Positions 1 to 9,765 of a stretch of DNA of 64,000 nt are shown in pieces (position 1 is the first letter of the stretch; each line of letters opens with the position of its first letter). Location: contig JAEELO010000011.1 in NCBI GenBank assembly GCA_016282705.1, forward strand, positions 62,001-126,000. The letters are read 5' to 3'. The DNA comes from Candidatus Gastranaerophilales bacterium (lineage in GTDB: Bacteria > Cyanobacteriota > Vampirovibrionia > Gastranaerophilales > Gastranaerophilaceae). A program made the position numbers and the translations under genes. The notes under the pieces are model-generated. The model searched no databases and was not told the DNA's origin. It saw only the letters and a program-made list of their open reading frames with translations.

Positions 1-3000
1 ACCGAAAAGAACAATCCGAAAAAGGTTTCTTATGCTTTTGATAACGGTGCAGTAATAGGAATATTTGATGATATAAATAATCCTAAAAATAAATTTAATA
101 TTGTTCTAAATAATCGTGCAACTATTAATAAAAACGGTTCTATGCAATTAATAATGCCAGATGAATATTATCCCGGCATTGTAAAAGATGCAAAGAGCGG
201 AAAGCCTACCCTTGATGAAACAATGAGAGCACAAGCATTGGCAAGTGTGAGAACTCATGCAAACAGGCTTGGCGGTAATTTCTTCGGGATTATAAGCAGA
301 TTACCCGAAATTGCGAAAGAAGGAGTAACAAGAATTGTCGGAACTCCGTATACAAGAGATACTATTTCTTCTCATCTGTATTGGACAGAAAATGCATATC
401 AGGTTGCTCCAAATCTCGGAACAGAAGAAGATTTTAAACAGCTTCAAATTGAACTGTTTAAAAACGGAATAAACTGGATTGCTGATGCTGCTCTTGTTAA
501 TGAAGGTTTTGGAGGGATACATCTATCCGAATTATTAAGAAAAGGACAAAATTCTATTTCTAAAGATATGTTTAGGGCAGATGAAAAAATTTCATTGCAT
601 ATATTACCTGATAATTTAGGTCATACAAAAATGAAAATAATAAATGCCGATTTTTCTATAACTTCGGCAGGTGAATATATACCGAATAATTCGGAATATA
701 ATCCAGCAAAACCCACCTATATACAATTCTATGATGACAGACTTGCAAGTGATGAACAAAAAGCTTCGCAATCACCTTCAAGAATGACTACATACGATAA
801 AAAGAATACAAGAAATATCTATGACATTACAAAACATGATGATGCAGTTTATCCGTTCCCGATAGAAGTAAATCGTGATGAGTTAAAAAGGAACATAGAA
901 AGACTTTTGAAAACAGAACCAAAATTGGATTTCAGTAAATTAAATATGTCGCAAATCAAACAAATTACTGATTTTACAAACTTTAATATAGAGAATAAGA
1001 GTGCTTCAGCAAGCGGACTTGAAGTATGGGACGGTAACGTAGACATTGCAAAATTAAACTTCTATCCGAGTGATAAGGATGATGCAAGATTTTCAAAATT
1101 ACCGTTAGAAGAACAACAAGCTGCAATGGATGATTTCAGAAGAGGCGGACTTGCAGTTCGTGATTATGCAGTAAATTCAGGAAAATACTGGACAAAATTA
1201 ACAGCAGATACACAATTTGCATATATTTCATCAATGCTTGCATCAAAGAAAAGTTCTGATGTTAACGGATATATGGATGTAATAAATAAACTTACAAATA
1301 ACGGCAGTATGCCAAAATCAGTTAAAGATGTAGTAGACCGTACTGTAATTAAGAATGTTCTTTCCGACAGATATAATTTCAGAAGATTAGATAATAATGA
1401 TGTTCGCTCTTCTTTATATTCAAATGATATGAATCCAAACAAATACAGTGTTTCAGATTATATTGCAAGAAATTCTATGGATTTACCATTGGAGACATTG
1501 CCTGTTGCAACAAACTTATTAGGCATTTTGACATCTCCGTATCTTGCTAAAAAAGCGAATACGGAAGAAGAATTAGCTGTATCCAGATTTGATATAACTG
1601 AAGCCGGTAATCCGAATTTGCCCGAAAAATATAAAGGCATATATACAAAAATGGATAATATTTATAAAGAGCAAATAGCTCCGCTTATAGAAGAGTTGAT
1701 AGAAAAAGTTCCGGATCTTGAAAAAGATGACGAAGTAACAGAATACGGAAGATATGTTATAGCAGAAATCGCTCCTGAACTAACAAAATATATATTATTA
1801 AAAGCATTAAATCAAAGCGCACAAGTTAATGTCGATGATATGGGAAATTTCGATTTCTCAAAAGTAGACCGAGAAAGCATCACAATGCAATCTCTAAATA
1901 TACCTTATGAAGGAATGTCATCTAAAGAAGAAGCTGAAACCGTTATAAATGCTTTAATGAGCGGTATTGGAAATATCTCAGATAAAGATAAAGCCATCTT
2001 AAAAGAAAAAATCAGAAGAAGATTTGAGAATCGTTCATTAACTGATTTCAAGATGGCAGAAATGATAATGGACAGAACAGAATCCGGTTTAGGCTGGAGA
2101 ATTGACGCGGCAAAAGATATTGCTACAATAGATGCAGTACGAACAACCGTTGACGGAAAAGGAACCTCCGCTGAATCTATAACAAGTGCTTGGAACAAAG
2201 TCATAGATTTCTGGAAATTATATAATCAATCAGTCTTAAAAGTTAATCCTCACGCATATACAACGGCTGAAATAACCGACCTTTACGATTTATTTAAAGG
2301 TCAAGACAGAAGTGTATTTGCAAGTGACGGTGATGCGGAAAGAAAATTTCTTAATGAAACAGGAATTACATCAATTGCAAACTACAGTTTCTTCTTCTCA
2401 TTACTACCGGATTTATTTGCTCCATTAGGACTTCAGGATGGCAACACTTGGCGTTCCGATCAACAAATGAATCATGATATCATAGATAAACTTGTTAAAG
2501 GCTGGGAAGACGGCGATATACCCAATATCCCCGGTTTCTTATTCCAAAGCCCTGATGACGGTATAACGAATTCATACACATTTGTAGGCAATCACGATAA
2601 ACCTCGTATGCTGCACTTACTGGCACTTGATCAAAAACTTTCACATATGGATTTCAATATTGATGATTTAAATGCTGCGATAAAAGAAAAAGAAAGATTT
2701 AATAAAGAAATCGATAATAAAATAGCAGCTGCTGCAACTGACAAACAAAAAGAAGATTTACAAAACAGCAAAAAGTCTATTGATAACGAACTTAATGCAA
2801 TTAAAGAAAAAGAACATTACAGAGATATTGCATATGAAATATATGCAGCAGATAGAACTACCAGAATTGCACCAAGAGACAAATTTGATTTTGATAAAGT
2901 TAATTCCATGGCAATTGCAATGGGAGTACGCATTAATCAAGCAGTTGAAGACATTATAAATGATGAATCAAAAGAATCAAATGTCAGAATGGCACTGAAA

Positions 3001-3972
3001 GAATTACAGCCTGAAATCAAACAAGCAATATCTAATCTTGCTCAAGGTAAATATATGGGTGCAAATTTTGATCCCGAAGCATTCGGAACAAGACCGTTTG
3101 AAGTTGCAATCACAAGTGTATTAAATCAAATTGATTATAATAAAAAGACTTCCAAAATAGATGCTAAAACAAGAGAAAAAATAGAGCCGGTCTTATTAGA
3201 ATCAATTTTAAAGCCTGCATACGACAGATTTTATTCTATATACAAATTACTTGTAACTCTTCCGGGCAGTCCTACAGACTTCGCAGGTGACAGAGTCGGT
3301 GCAAGCGGCTATGAAACAAAAGCTAAAAACTATCACCAGCAAAACAGAAATATAATTCGTTGGGAATGGCTGAAAGACGAAAGATATAAGTTCATTAAAG
3401 ATGCTTATAATACAATGAATGATATATCCAGACTTAGAAAAAATCCTAAACTCAGCGCATTAAATGACGGAGCAACAATTGCTCTGCAAATAGAAAACGA
3501 GTCTGATGCAAACAGATACAGATATCAATCATTTATCAGATACAATGATAAATCCGTAGTACTTGTAATTACTGATTCTACAGGTTCAAATTCTCCTGCA
3601 AACAAAGAAATGGACAGAAATACCGCTGATAGAACAGATGGATACGGCAAATCCTATGAAACAGATGCGAAAGATGCAGAAGGTAAAGATATAAAAATTA
3701 CAAAATATACAGGTGAAATTGATTTAACACCTTTATTCAATACGGATGAAACACAGCCTGCAGATAAAAGAAATAATGCAAAGAAAGGTCTGAAACACGG
3801 TATTACGGCAGGTACTAAATTTATGAATGCCAGAAGCGAAGATAAATCTATATATACAGTTCAAGTAGACAATAACAATAAATACTATCTTGAACGTACT
3901 CTGGACGGCAAGAAAGAACCTATAAGAATATCTAAAGAAGATCTAAACACTTTAATTCTTTACAAAATATAA
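1..3972 (+). CDS. Giant GH13 (alpha-amylase-like) protein, 5' truncated by window edge
   Basis: Frame 1 is open from base 1. Motifs: GWRIDAAKDI (region II), TTAEITD (region III), FVGNHDKPR (region IV), and LPGSPTDFAGDRVGASGYETKAKNYHQQNRN near the C-terminus. Confidence 0.75.
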   Translation, partial: TEKNNPKKVSYAFDNGAVIGIFDDINNPKNKFNIVLNNRATINKNGSMQLIMPDEYYPGIVKDAKSGKPTLDETMRAQALASVRTHANRLGGNFFGIISRLPEIAKEGVTRIVGTPYTRDTISSHLYWTENAYQVAPNLGTEEDFKQLQIELFKNGINWIADAALVNEGFGGIHLSELLRKGQNSISKDMFRADEKISLHILPDNLGHTKMKIINADFSITSAGEYIPNNSEYNPAKPTYIQFYDDRLASDEQKASQSPSRMTTYDKKNTRNIYDITKHDDAVYPFPIEVNRDELKRNIERLLKTEPKLDFSKLNMSQIKQITDFTNFNIENKSASASGLEVWDGNVDIAKLNFYPSDKDDARFSKLPLEEQQAAMDDFRRGGLAVRDYAVNSGKYWTKLTADTQFAYISSMLASKKSSDVNGYMDVINKLTNNGSMPKSVKDVVDRTVIKNVLSDRYNFRRLDNNDVRSSLYSNDMNPNKYSVSDYIARNSMDLPLETLPVATNLLGILTSPYLAKKANTEEELAVSRFDITEAGNPNLPEKYKGIYTKMDNIYKEQIAPLIEELIEKVPDLEKDDEVTEYGRYVIAEIAPELTKYILLKALNQSAQVNVDDMGNFDFSKVDRESITMQSLNIPYEGMSSKEEAETVINALMSGIGNISDKDKAILKEKIRRRFENRSLTDFKMAEMIMDRTESGLGWRIDAAKDIATIDAVRTTVDGKGTSAESITSAWNKVIDFWKLYNQSVLKVNPHAYTTAEITDLYDLFKGQDRSVFASDGDAERKFLNETGITSIANYSFFFSLLPDLFAPLGLQDGNTWRSDQQMNHDIIDKLVKGWEDGDIPNIPGFLFQSPDDGITNSYTFVGNHDKPRMLHLLALDQKLSHMDFNIDDLNAAIKEKERFNKEIDNKIAAAATDKQKEDLQNSKKSIDNELNAIKEKEHYRDIAYEIYAADRTTRIAPRDKFDFDKVNSMAIAMGVRINQAVEDIINDESKESNVRMALKELQPEIKQAISNLAQGKYMGANFDPEAFGTRPFEVAITSVLNQIDYNKKTSKIDAKTREKIEPVLLESILKPAYDRFYSIYKLLVTLPGSPTDFAGDRVGASGYETKAKNYHQQNRNIIRWEWLKDERYKFIKDAYNTMNDISRLRKNPKLSALNDGATIALQIENESDANRYRYQSFIRYNDKSVVLVITDSTGSNSPANKEMDRNTADRTDGYGKSYETDAKDAEGKDIKITKYTGEIDLTPLFNTDETQPADKRNNAKKGLKHGITAGTKFMNARSEDKSIYTVQVDNNNKYYLERTLDGKKEPIRISKEDLNTLILYKI

Positions 3973-3988
3973 GCAAAATTCTAAAATT

Positions 3989-4043
3989 AAAAATCCTTTT
4001 TTATTAAAACTACTTTGTAGTAAGATAATAAAAAAGGATTTTT
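3989..4043. promoter_or_regulatory. Long hairpin (18-bp perfect stem) immediately upstream of cysS; terminator or SD-sequestering element
   Basis: AAAAATCCTTTTTTATTA (3989-4006) pairs with TAATAAAAAAGGATTTTT (4026-4043). Inner stem ACTAC/GTAGT. The 3' arm contains AAGGA, 9 nt before the cysS ATG. Confidence 0.7.
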
Positions 4044-4047
4044 TAAT

Positions 4048-5487
4048 ATGAAATTACATAATACATTTTCAAACACAGTTGAAGAATTTAGACCTATAGA
4101 CGGCAACAATGTCACAATGTACGTTTGCGGACCTACCGTATATGATTATCCGCATTTAGGACACGCAAGATGTTATATTACTTGGGATATGCTATACAGA
4201 TATTTAAAATTTATCGGATACAACGTAAAATATTGCCGAAATATAACAGATGTAGATGATAAAATCCTAAAAAAAGCCCGTGAAGAAAATACAACGGCAG
4301 AAGTCATTTCAAGAAGATATTATGAAATTTTTGCAGAATCAATGAAAAAGTTAAACGTATTAAAGCCTGATATAGAACCTTTTGCAACAAAGACATTAGG
4401 CGAAATGATTTCTATTATCAAAGATTTAATAAAAAATGAATACGCATATGAAGTCCAGGGCGATGTATATTTTAGAGTGAAAAAGTTTAAAGACTACGGA
4501 ATGTTGAGCAAACAACCGATAGAAGATTTGGTTGCCGGAGCAAGAGTTGAAGCTTCTTCAATAAAAGAAGACGTATTAGACTTCGCTTTGTGGAAAAAAG
4601 ATGAAGAATTCGGATATCCCAGTCCTTGGAGCAAAGGCAGACCCGGTTGGCACATAGAATGCAGTGCAATGTCTCGTAAACATTTGGGAAAGACAATTGA
4701 TATACACGCAGGCGGTGCCGATTTGATTTTTCCTCATCACGAAAATGAAATAGCTCAAAGCGAATGTGCAAACGGATGCAAATTTGTTAATTATTGGCTT
4801 CACAACGGTTTTGTCACAATTAACAAAGAAAAAATGTCTAAGTCGCTAAAGAATTTTGTAACAATAGATGATATGCTTGCTAATTATGATGCAAACACAA
4901 TCAGGTTATTTATACTAACAAATCATTACAGAATGCCTGTGGAATTTTCTTCGGAAGCACTAGACGGTGCAAAATCAGGCTGGAAGAGAATTCAAACAGC
5001 GGCAAACGCAGCTATCAGTTTTATTGGGAAAGATAATTTGCCGGATATTTCAAATACGGAAGAAATAGCTCAATTTAAAGAAGCAATGGATAATGATTTA
5101 AATACATCAAAAGCACTTGCTGTAATCTTTGATGTCTCGACAAATGCAAATAAGGCTGTAGCTGAAAAGAATAAAGAAAATGCAAAAAAATATGCTGCTA
5201 TTCTTTTAACTTTGACCGATGTTTTGGGCTTTAACATTGAAAAAGCAAAAATATCGGAAGAAGAAATACAAAAAAGACTTGAAACCATTATATCCGATAT
5301 GGATTTTTTAACTGCGGAAGATAAACAACTTAAAGGATATTCATTAATGAATAAAATTATTGAATACCGTAATAATGCAAGAGCAGAAAAGAATTGGACT
5401 ATTGCAGATAAAGTAAGAAATCTTTTTGACAGTATTTCAATTATTTTAAAAGATTCCAAAGAAGGTACGGTTTGGGAAGAAAAATAA
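4048..5487 (+). CDS. cysS: Cysteinyl-tRNA synthetase
   Basis: MYVCGPTVYDYPHLGHAR, GWHIECSAMSRKHLG, HAGGADLIFPHHENEIAQSE, KMSKS motifs. Confidence 0.97.
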   Translation: MKLHNTFSNTVEEFRPIDGNNVTMYVCGPTVYDYPHLGHARCYITWDMLYRYLKFIGYNVKYCRNITDVDDKILKKAREENTTAEVISRRYYEIFAESMKKLNVLKPDIEPFATKTLGEMISIIKDLIKNEYAYEVQGDVYFRVKKFKDYGMLSKQPIEDLVAGARVEASSIKEDVLDFALWKKDEEFGYPSPWSKGRPGWHIECSAMSRKHLGKTIDIHAGGADLIFPHHENEIAQSECANGCKFVNYWLHNGFVTINKEKMSKSLKNFVTIDDMLANYDANTIRLFILTNHYRMPVEFSSEALDGAKSGWKRIQTAANAAISFIGKDNLPDISNTEEIAQFKEAMDNDLNTSKALAVIFDVSTNANKAVAEKNKENAKKYAAILLTLTDVLGFNIEKAKISEEEIQKRLETIISDMDFLTAEDKQLKGYSLMNKIIEYRNNARAEKNWTIADKVRNLFDSISIILKDSKEGTVWEEK

Positions 5488-5553
5488 ATTCTTTATGGAA
5501 CTTTTCGTATTAATCTTTGTCTTATATGTCAAGGAATTAATATTATAAAATGC

Positions 5554-5576
5554 AAAAAACACGGCTACATGCCGTG
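5554..5576 (-). terminator. Rho-independent terminator for the small minus-strand ORF
   Basis: On the minus strand: CACGGC-ATGTA-GCCGTG followed by TTTTTT. Confidence 0.7.
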
Positions 5577-5605
5577 CTTTCGCTAAAACCTTAAATGTAT
5601 TTTAA

Positions 5606-5704
5606 CTAATGAGCGGTTCCTTCTCTTTTTTCAAACATAGAAGGTAATGCAATCAATAAGAAGTACATTAAAGCGCCGAATAAAAGTAAATAGAGACCAT
5701 CCAT
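5606..5704 (-). CDS. 32-aa putative single-TM microprotein (MDGLYLLLFGALMYFLLIALPSMFEKREGTAH)
   Basis: Not in the ORF track. ATG preceded by AGGAAA at SD distance; hydrophobic segment then charged tail; hairpin-U6 terminator 30 nt downstream. Confidence 0.65.
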   Translation of the reverse strand: MDGLYLLLFGALMYFLLIALPSMFEKREGTAH

Positions 5705-5796
5705 AACATGTTTCCTTTATTTTTCTAACATTACACTAATATAGTTCCCTAAAATAAATTTTTTAAACATTAGTATTTAATATATAATGAGGATGT

Positions 5797-6120
5797 ATGA
5801 GAAAGTCAAAAATAAAAAAACTGCTGAATAATATGTGCTGCAATGTTTGTAAGCACGATTTTGATGAAGATGCAATAATAATTAAACGAGAAGAAGAAGA
5901 TTTACTTGTTTTACAAATCATATGTCCCGAATGCGGTAAAAGTTTCGGGTTGGCGCTATTAGGAACAGGTGAAGACTCCGTAAAAGATGACGAACCTCTT
6001 ACTTTTCAAGAATGTCCTCAACCTATAAATTATGATGATGTTTTGGATGCACATAATTTTATTGATAAACTTGAAAAAGATTGGACAAAATATATACCTG
6101 ATGAATACAAAAAATTATAA
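5797..6120 (+). CDS. Hypothetical protein with two CxxC zinc-ribbon-like pairs
   Basis: CNVCKHDF and CPECGKSFG motifs; ORF in an intergenic-bounded region. Confidence 0.6.
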   Translation: MRKSKIKKLLNNMCCNVCKHDFDEDAIIIKREEEDLLVLQIICPECGKSFGLALLGTGEDSVKDDEPLTFQECPQPINYDDVLDAHNFIDKLEKDWTKYIPDEYKKL

Positions 6121-6237
6121 ATATATGTAAACTGCTAAATAACAAGTCCAAATGATTTTTCGGTATTTTTAATAAACACATTATCAATTTTACAATTCCT
6201 ATTTACTTTATATAAATATAGGAATTGAGAGGATTAT

Positions 6238-6840
6238 ATGCAAAATAACAGAATTCCTTCCAATAATCAAAATAAGCTAGGAGTTCCGGAACATAGACAT
6301 AATGTACTGTATTCTATTAATCAGTATGTTGTACCTTGTTCTGAAACAGCAGAAAAAGTATCGGAAGCACCAAAACCTGCTGATAATCGTTCGTCTATAC
6401 CTATTGAAAAGCCTGTTAAATCAGACAATTTAAAAGGGTATTTACCCAATATTGATTATTCACAAAAGCCTGAGAAGAAAAAATTATTTGATTTAGCAAT
6501 AGCAAAAGGAATAAAATTATCGGACGGTTCAACTCTTTTAAAACCGATAATAGAAAATCCAGCATTAAAAAATTACAAAGTTATTCCGTCTGCAGAAGAA
6601 GGGAAATTCGACATTATAAATATTGAATTCAAAAACGGAAATGCATATAAAGTAATAGATAAAGTCATAACTGAAAAAGAATTAAAGTTAAATCCGTATT
6701 TTTATGCAGGGCAAATAAAAAAGACGGGAGATAATCAATACGAACTAACTCATTTTAATGACCAAAATGAGCCTGTTACGGAAACTTTAAACAGCGAAGA
6801 ATGTATGACTATTTTAGCTAAAGAGCATTCAATATTTTAA
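6238..6840 (+). CDS. Hypothetical protein
   Basis: Complete 200-aa ORF with GAGAGGA SD upstream. Confidence 0.6.
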   Translation: MQNNRIPSNNQNKLGVPEHRHNVLYSINQYVVPCSETAEKVSEAPKPADNRSSIPIEKPVKSDNLKGYLPNIDYSQKPEKKKLFDLAIAKGIKLSDGSTLLKPIIENPALKNYKVIPSAEEGKFDIINIEFKNGNAYKVIDKVITEKELKLNPYFYAGQIKKTGDNQYELTHFNDQNEPVTETLNSEECMTILAKEHSIF

Positions 6841-6843
6841 TAT

Positions 6844-7479
6844 TTATCTTATAAAATTCGTAAATACTGTAGTTTCGTTTTTTGGAAGCGAGATACCGGC
6901 TTTTTCGGCAGCTTCTCTGCATTTCAAATGCCAAGCCATATTGCGGGCAAGTATTCTCATATTTTGCATACCTTCTAAATCCTGTTTAACTTCTTCAGCA
7001 TTTGAGCCATGCACCATATTCCAATATCTGCCGGATATAATAGGCATTTGGCTGATAGTAAAATATTTATTTAACTGGTCTAAAGTCGCAGTTGTTCCTG
7101 CCCTTCTCGCACTTACAATTGCCGCACCCGGTTTATGCATATAATAATAACTTCTTCCTGATGCTGATGCTGCAAAAAATGCCCTGTCAAGAAATGCGGT
7201 AGCACCACCTGAAGCAGAAGCATAATGAACCGGCGAACCGAATATAAATCCGTCAAAATCTTTCGCTTTTTCTATAAATGTATTAACATCATCATCTATT
7301 ACACATTTGCCAAGTTTTTTACAAGCATAGCAGGCTCTGCAAGCACTAACAGGCTGTGTTCCTATTTGATATATTTCAAAGTCCACACCTTCTTCTTTTA
7401 ATGTTTTTGCAATTTCTTCAAGAGCAGTATATGTACAGCCGTTTTTATGCGGTGAACCGTTAAATAATAATACCTTCAT
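6844..7479 (-). CDS. Flavodoxin-like NAD(P)H-dependent FMN reductase / iron-sulfur flavoprotein family
   Basis: MKVLLFNGSPHKNGCTYTALEEIA; ACRACYACKKLGKCVIDDD; DGFIFGSPVHYAS. Confidence 0.85.
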   Translation of the reverse strand: MKVLLFNGSPHKNGCTYTALEEIAKTLKEEGVDFEIYQIGTQPVSACRACYACKKLGKCVIDDDVNTFIEKAKDFDGFIFGSPVHYASASGGATAFLDRAFFAASASGRSYYYMHKPGAAIVSARRAGTTATLDQLNKYFTISQMPIISGRYWNMVHGSNAEEVKQDLEGMQNMRILARNMAWHLKCREAAEKAGISLPKNETTVFTNFIR

Positions 7480-7495
7480 TAATTCTCCCTTAATA

Positions 7496-8545
7496 TTATA
7501 TTAAATCACGACATTCAATATCGGTATATTTCTGGCTTCTGTCTGTTATTTTAATTTTATTTATAATTTTTGTACGTTTTTTACGATAGAGCATATCTAC
7601 AAATGCTTCTATACGAGTAACAAAACCTGCTTCACCGGTTTGTTCATCTATGGAAAGATTTAAAATAGGCTTATTGCATTTTCTGGCAAATCTGTCCATT
7701 CTTTCAAGCATTAAAGAATCAGGGCCGCATCCGAAGGCATTAATTGTAATAATACCGTCAATTTGTTTATTTTTTATGTAATGAGCTGCCGCACCGGTTA
7801 TTTCATATTCATTTGCCCAGTATAGTTTTGAGCGCATTGCTTTCAATCCTTCTGCCATCTGTTCTAATGTCAATTGGTCGGCAGTATAGACTTTTACATC
7901 AAGTTTTTCAAGCTTATCAAATATTTTCATACTGACGCGTTCATCATATAAATTGTAGCCGTGTGCAATTAATGCAATATTAATCGGATATGTTTTTGAA
8001 TTATCTGCTATTACAACTTTGTTTTCCATAGCATATTTTAAAGCTTTTTTATAAGGAAAACCGTTCCTTGTCATTACATGAAAATTATTATATACTTTCC
8101 AAGCATTTTTAGATGCACGTTTTATAACATTCATGTCTGTAATTCCAAACGGTTTTACCGCTTCAGCTAAAAATTCATACAACCCTTGTTTCTTTTCTGA
8201 TTTATCAAGAGTTGCTTCTATCATAGTAAAATCACGTTTTATAACATTTCTGATTAAATCAGGCAAACCTCTTAATTTTGAACAATTGTATATTTTTGGT
8301 GCTATAGATTGAATTGAAGGCACAAATATTTTATCAATACCTTTATCCAAAAGATTCAAAATATGTCCTACATATACTTTAACAGGTAAACATGTTTCAG
8401 GTACAACAAGAGAAGCGCCTGTTGACATTGTTTGCTTCGTAGTAGGATCAGAAAGCACTATTTCTATTCCCAAATCCGAGAAAAAACCGTACCAGAACGG
8501 AAAAAAATTATAATATGATAAAGCTCTTGGAATTCCGATTTGCAT
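7496..8545 (-). CDS. Acyl-CoA dehydratase activase-related protein (DUF2229/COG3580-like)
   Basis: MQIGIPRALSYYNFFPFWYGFFSDLGIEIVLSDPTTKQTMSTG...CLPVKVYVGHI; FGCGPDSL motif. Confidence 0.75.
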   Translation of the reverse strand: MQIGIPRALSYYNFFPFWYGFFSDLGIEIVLSDPTTKQTMSTGASLVVPETCLPVKVYVGHILNLLDKGIDKIFVPSIQSIAPKIYNCSKLRGLPDLIRNVIKRDFTMIEATLDKSEKKQGLYEFLAEAVKPFGITDMNVIKRASKNAWKVYNNFHVMTRNGFPYKKALKYAMENKVVIADNSKTYPINIALIAHGYNLYDERVSMKIFDKLEKLDVKVYTADQLTLEQMAEGLKAMRSKLYWANEYEITGAAAHYIKNKQIDGIITINAFGCGPDSLMLERMDRFARKCNKPILNLSIDEQTGEAGFVTRIEAFVDMLYRKKRTKIINKIKITDRSQKYTDIECRDLI

Positions 8546-8596
8546 TAATACACGTCCTCTACTACTAGTGTTATATAGGATTATAACACGAACAAA

Positions 8597-9580
8597 TTAT
8601 TTTTTGCCGATACCAAAAATATTGTTAAATAAAGGATATTTTTTTGTAAATTTAACAAACTTTTTTTTATCATTAATCTGACAAATATAAATTCCTATAA
8701 ATACAAGAATACAAGCGGCAAATTGTTTTAAATTAAAAGTTTCGCCAAGAAAAAACCATCCGAAAAATACGGCTGCAACCGGCAGCATAAATAAAAACGG
8801 GGAAAATTTACTGGCTGGCAGAGTACAAATTGCAAAGTTATATAAGGCATACGCAACAACAGTCAGTATACCGAGATACAAAACAATAAATAAACTCGGA
8901 TTCATAACTACAGAGAAATTTCCGCCGTCAAATATATTATATAAAGCAAAAAATATAAGACCTCCAACTACCGAAATACCGGCCAAAAAGAACGGCGGGT
9001 ACTTTTCCATTAAATATTTTGTAGTTATAACACAGGTATCGGTTAGTATTATTGCAATAAGTTCTAAAAAGTTTCCAAGCAAAGGATTAGGCGCCAACTC
9101 GGATTCGTCCGACGACAAACTCAATAAAACCGAACCTATTATAGAAATAAAAAGTCCTAAATAAACAAGTTTCACAAATTTTTCTTTTAATATGATACGG
9201 GCAGCTATAACAAGTATTACCGGTTCCAATGCACTTACTACTCCCGCCTGACCGGATGTCGTATATTTCAGAGCATTGGTTTCAAATATAAAATATAAAC
9301 AGGGTTCGCATAACATCATTAAAAGAATTAATTTTATGTCTTTAAAATCAATTTTTATATGTCTGTATAAAGTAAAAATAAAAGGAATGAAAAGGATTGT
9401 GGAAACAAGCATCCTAAATGCCATTAATTTAGGAGTTGAATAATATTCCAAACATATTTTTGTAGCGGTTAATGTTGTACCGTATAACAATACTGCTATA
9501 GATATTGACAGATAAGCAAAAAGCTCATTTTGATTTTTATATTTGGATAAGAAATCCTTCATTTCATATAAATTCCTCAA
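8597..9580 (-). CDS. DMT/EamA family transporter
   Basis: About ten hydrophobic segments; EPVILVIAARIILKEKF and FFGWFFLGETF, EamA-like repeats. Confidence 0.85.
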   Translation of the reverse strand: MRNLYEMKDFLSKYKNQNELFAYLSISIAVLLYGTTLTATKICLEYYSTPKLMAFRMLVSTILFIPFIFTLYRHIKIDFKDIKLILLMMLCEPCLYFIFETNALKYTTSGQAGVVSALEPVILVIAARIILKEKFVKLVYLGLFISIIGSVLLSLSSDESELAPNPLLGNFLELIAIILTDTCVITTKYLMEKYPPFFLAGISVVGGLIFFALYNIFDGGNFSVVMNPSLFIVLYLGILTVVAYALYNFAICTLPASKFSPFLFMLPVAAVFFGWFFLGETFNLKQFAACILVFIGIYICQINDKKKFVKFTKKYPLFNNIFGIGKK

Positions 9581-9695
9581 TTCCTTAGAAAAACAATAGT
9601 TACATAATCAAATAAAATCAATTAAAAATCAAATAAAAATAAGAAATATTTAACAAAAATATATTAAAATATTTGATGTTTTTTTAAGAAATATT

Positions 9696-9723
9696 TTGAT
9701 TTTTTTATATTTTGTAATATAAT
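9696..9723 (+). promoter_or_regulatory. Putative sigma-70 promoter of rpaB-like gene
   Basis: TTGATT (9696-9701), 16 bp, TATAAT (9718-9723), upstream of ATG at 9766. Confidence 0.55.
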
Positions 9724-9748
9724 GTAAACAAAGGTAATATTTTGTAAT
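9711..9748. promoter_or_regulatory. 10-bp-period TGTAA array resembling the RpaB HLR1 box
   Basis: TTTGTAAT-AT-AATGTAAA-CA-AAGGTAAT-AT-TTTGTAAT; octamers match the HLR1 half-site at 7/8, 8/8, 6/8, 7/8. Confidence 0.55.
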
Positions 9749-9765
9749 GTTAAGGGGTCTACGAA

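Noticed and set aside
5070-5459. 129-aa minus-strand ORF inside cysS
   Set aside because: Fully antisense to a well-conserved gene; no SD or motif support.
5606-5704. Microprotein as a photosystem or cytochrome b6f small subunit
   Set aside because: Only similarity is size and a single TM; no photosynthesis genes seen, so no basis for that name.
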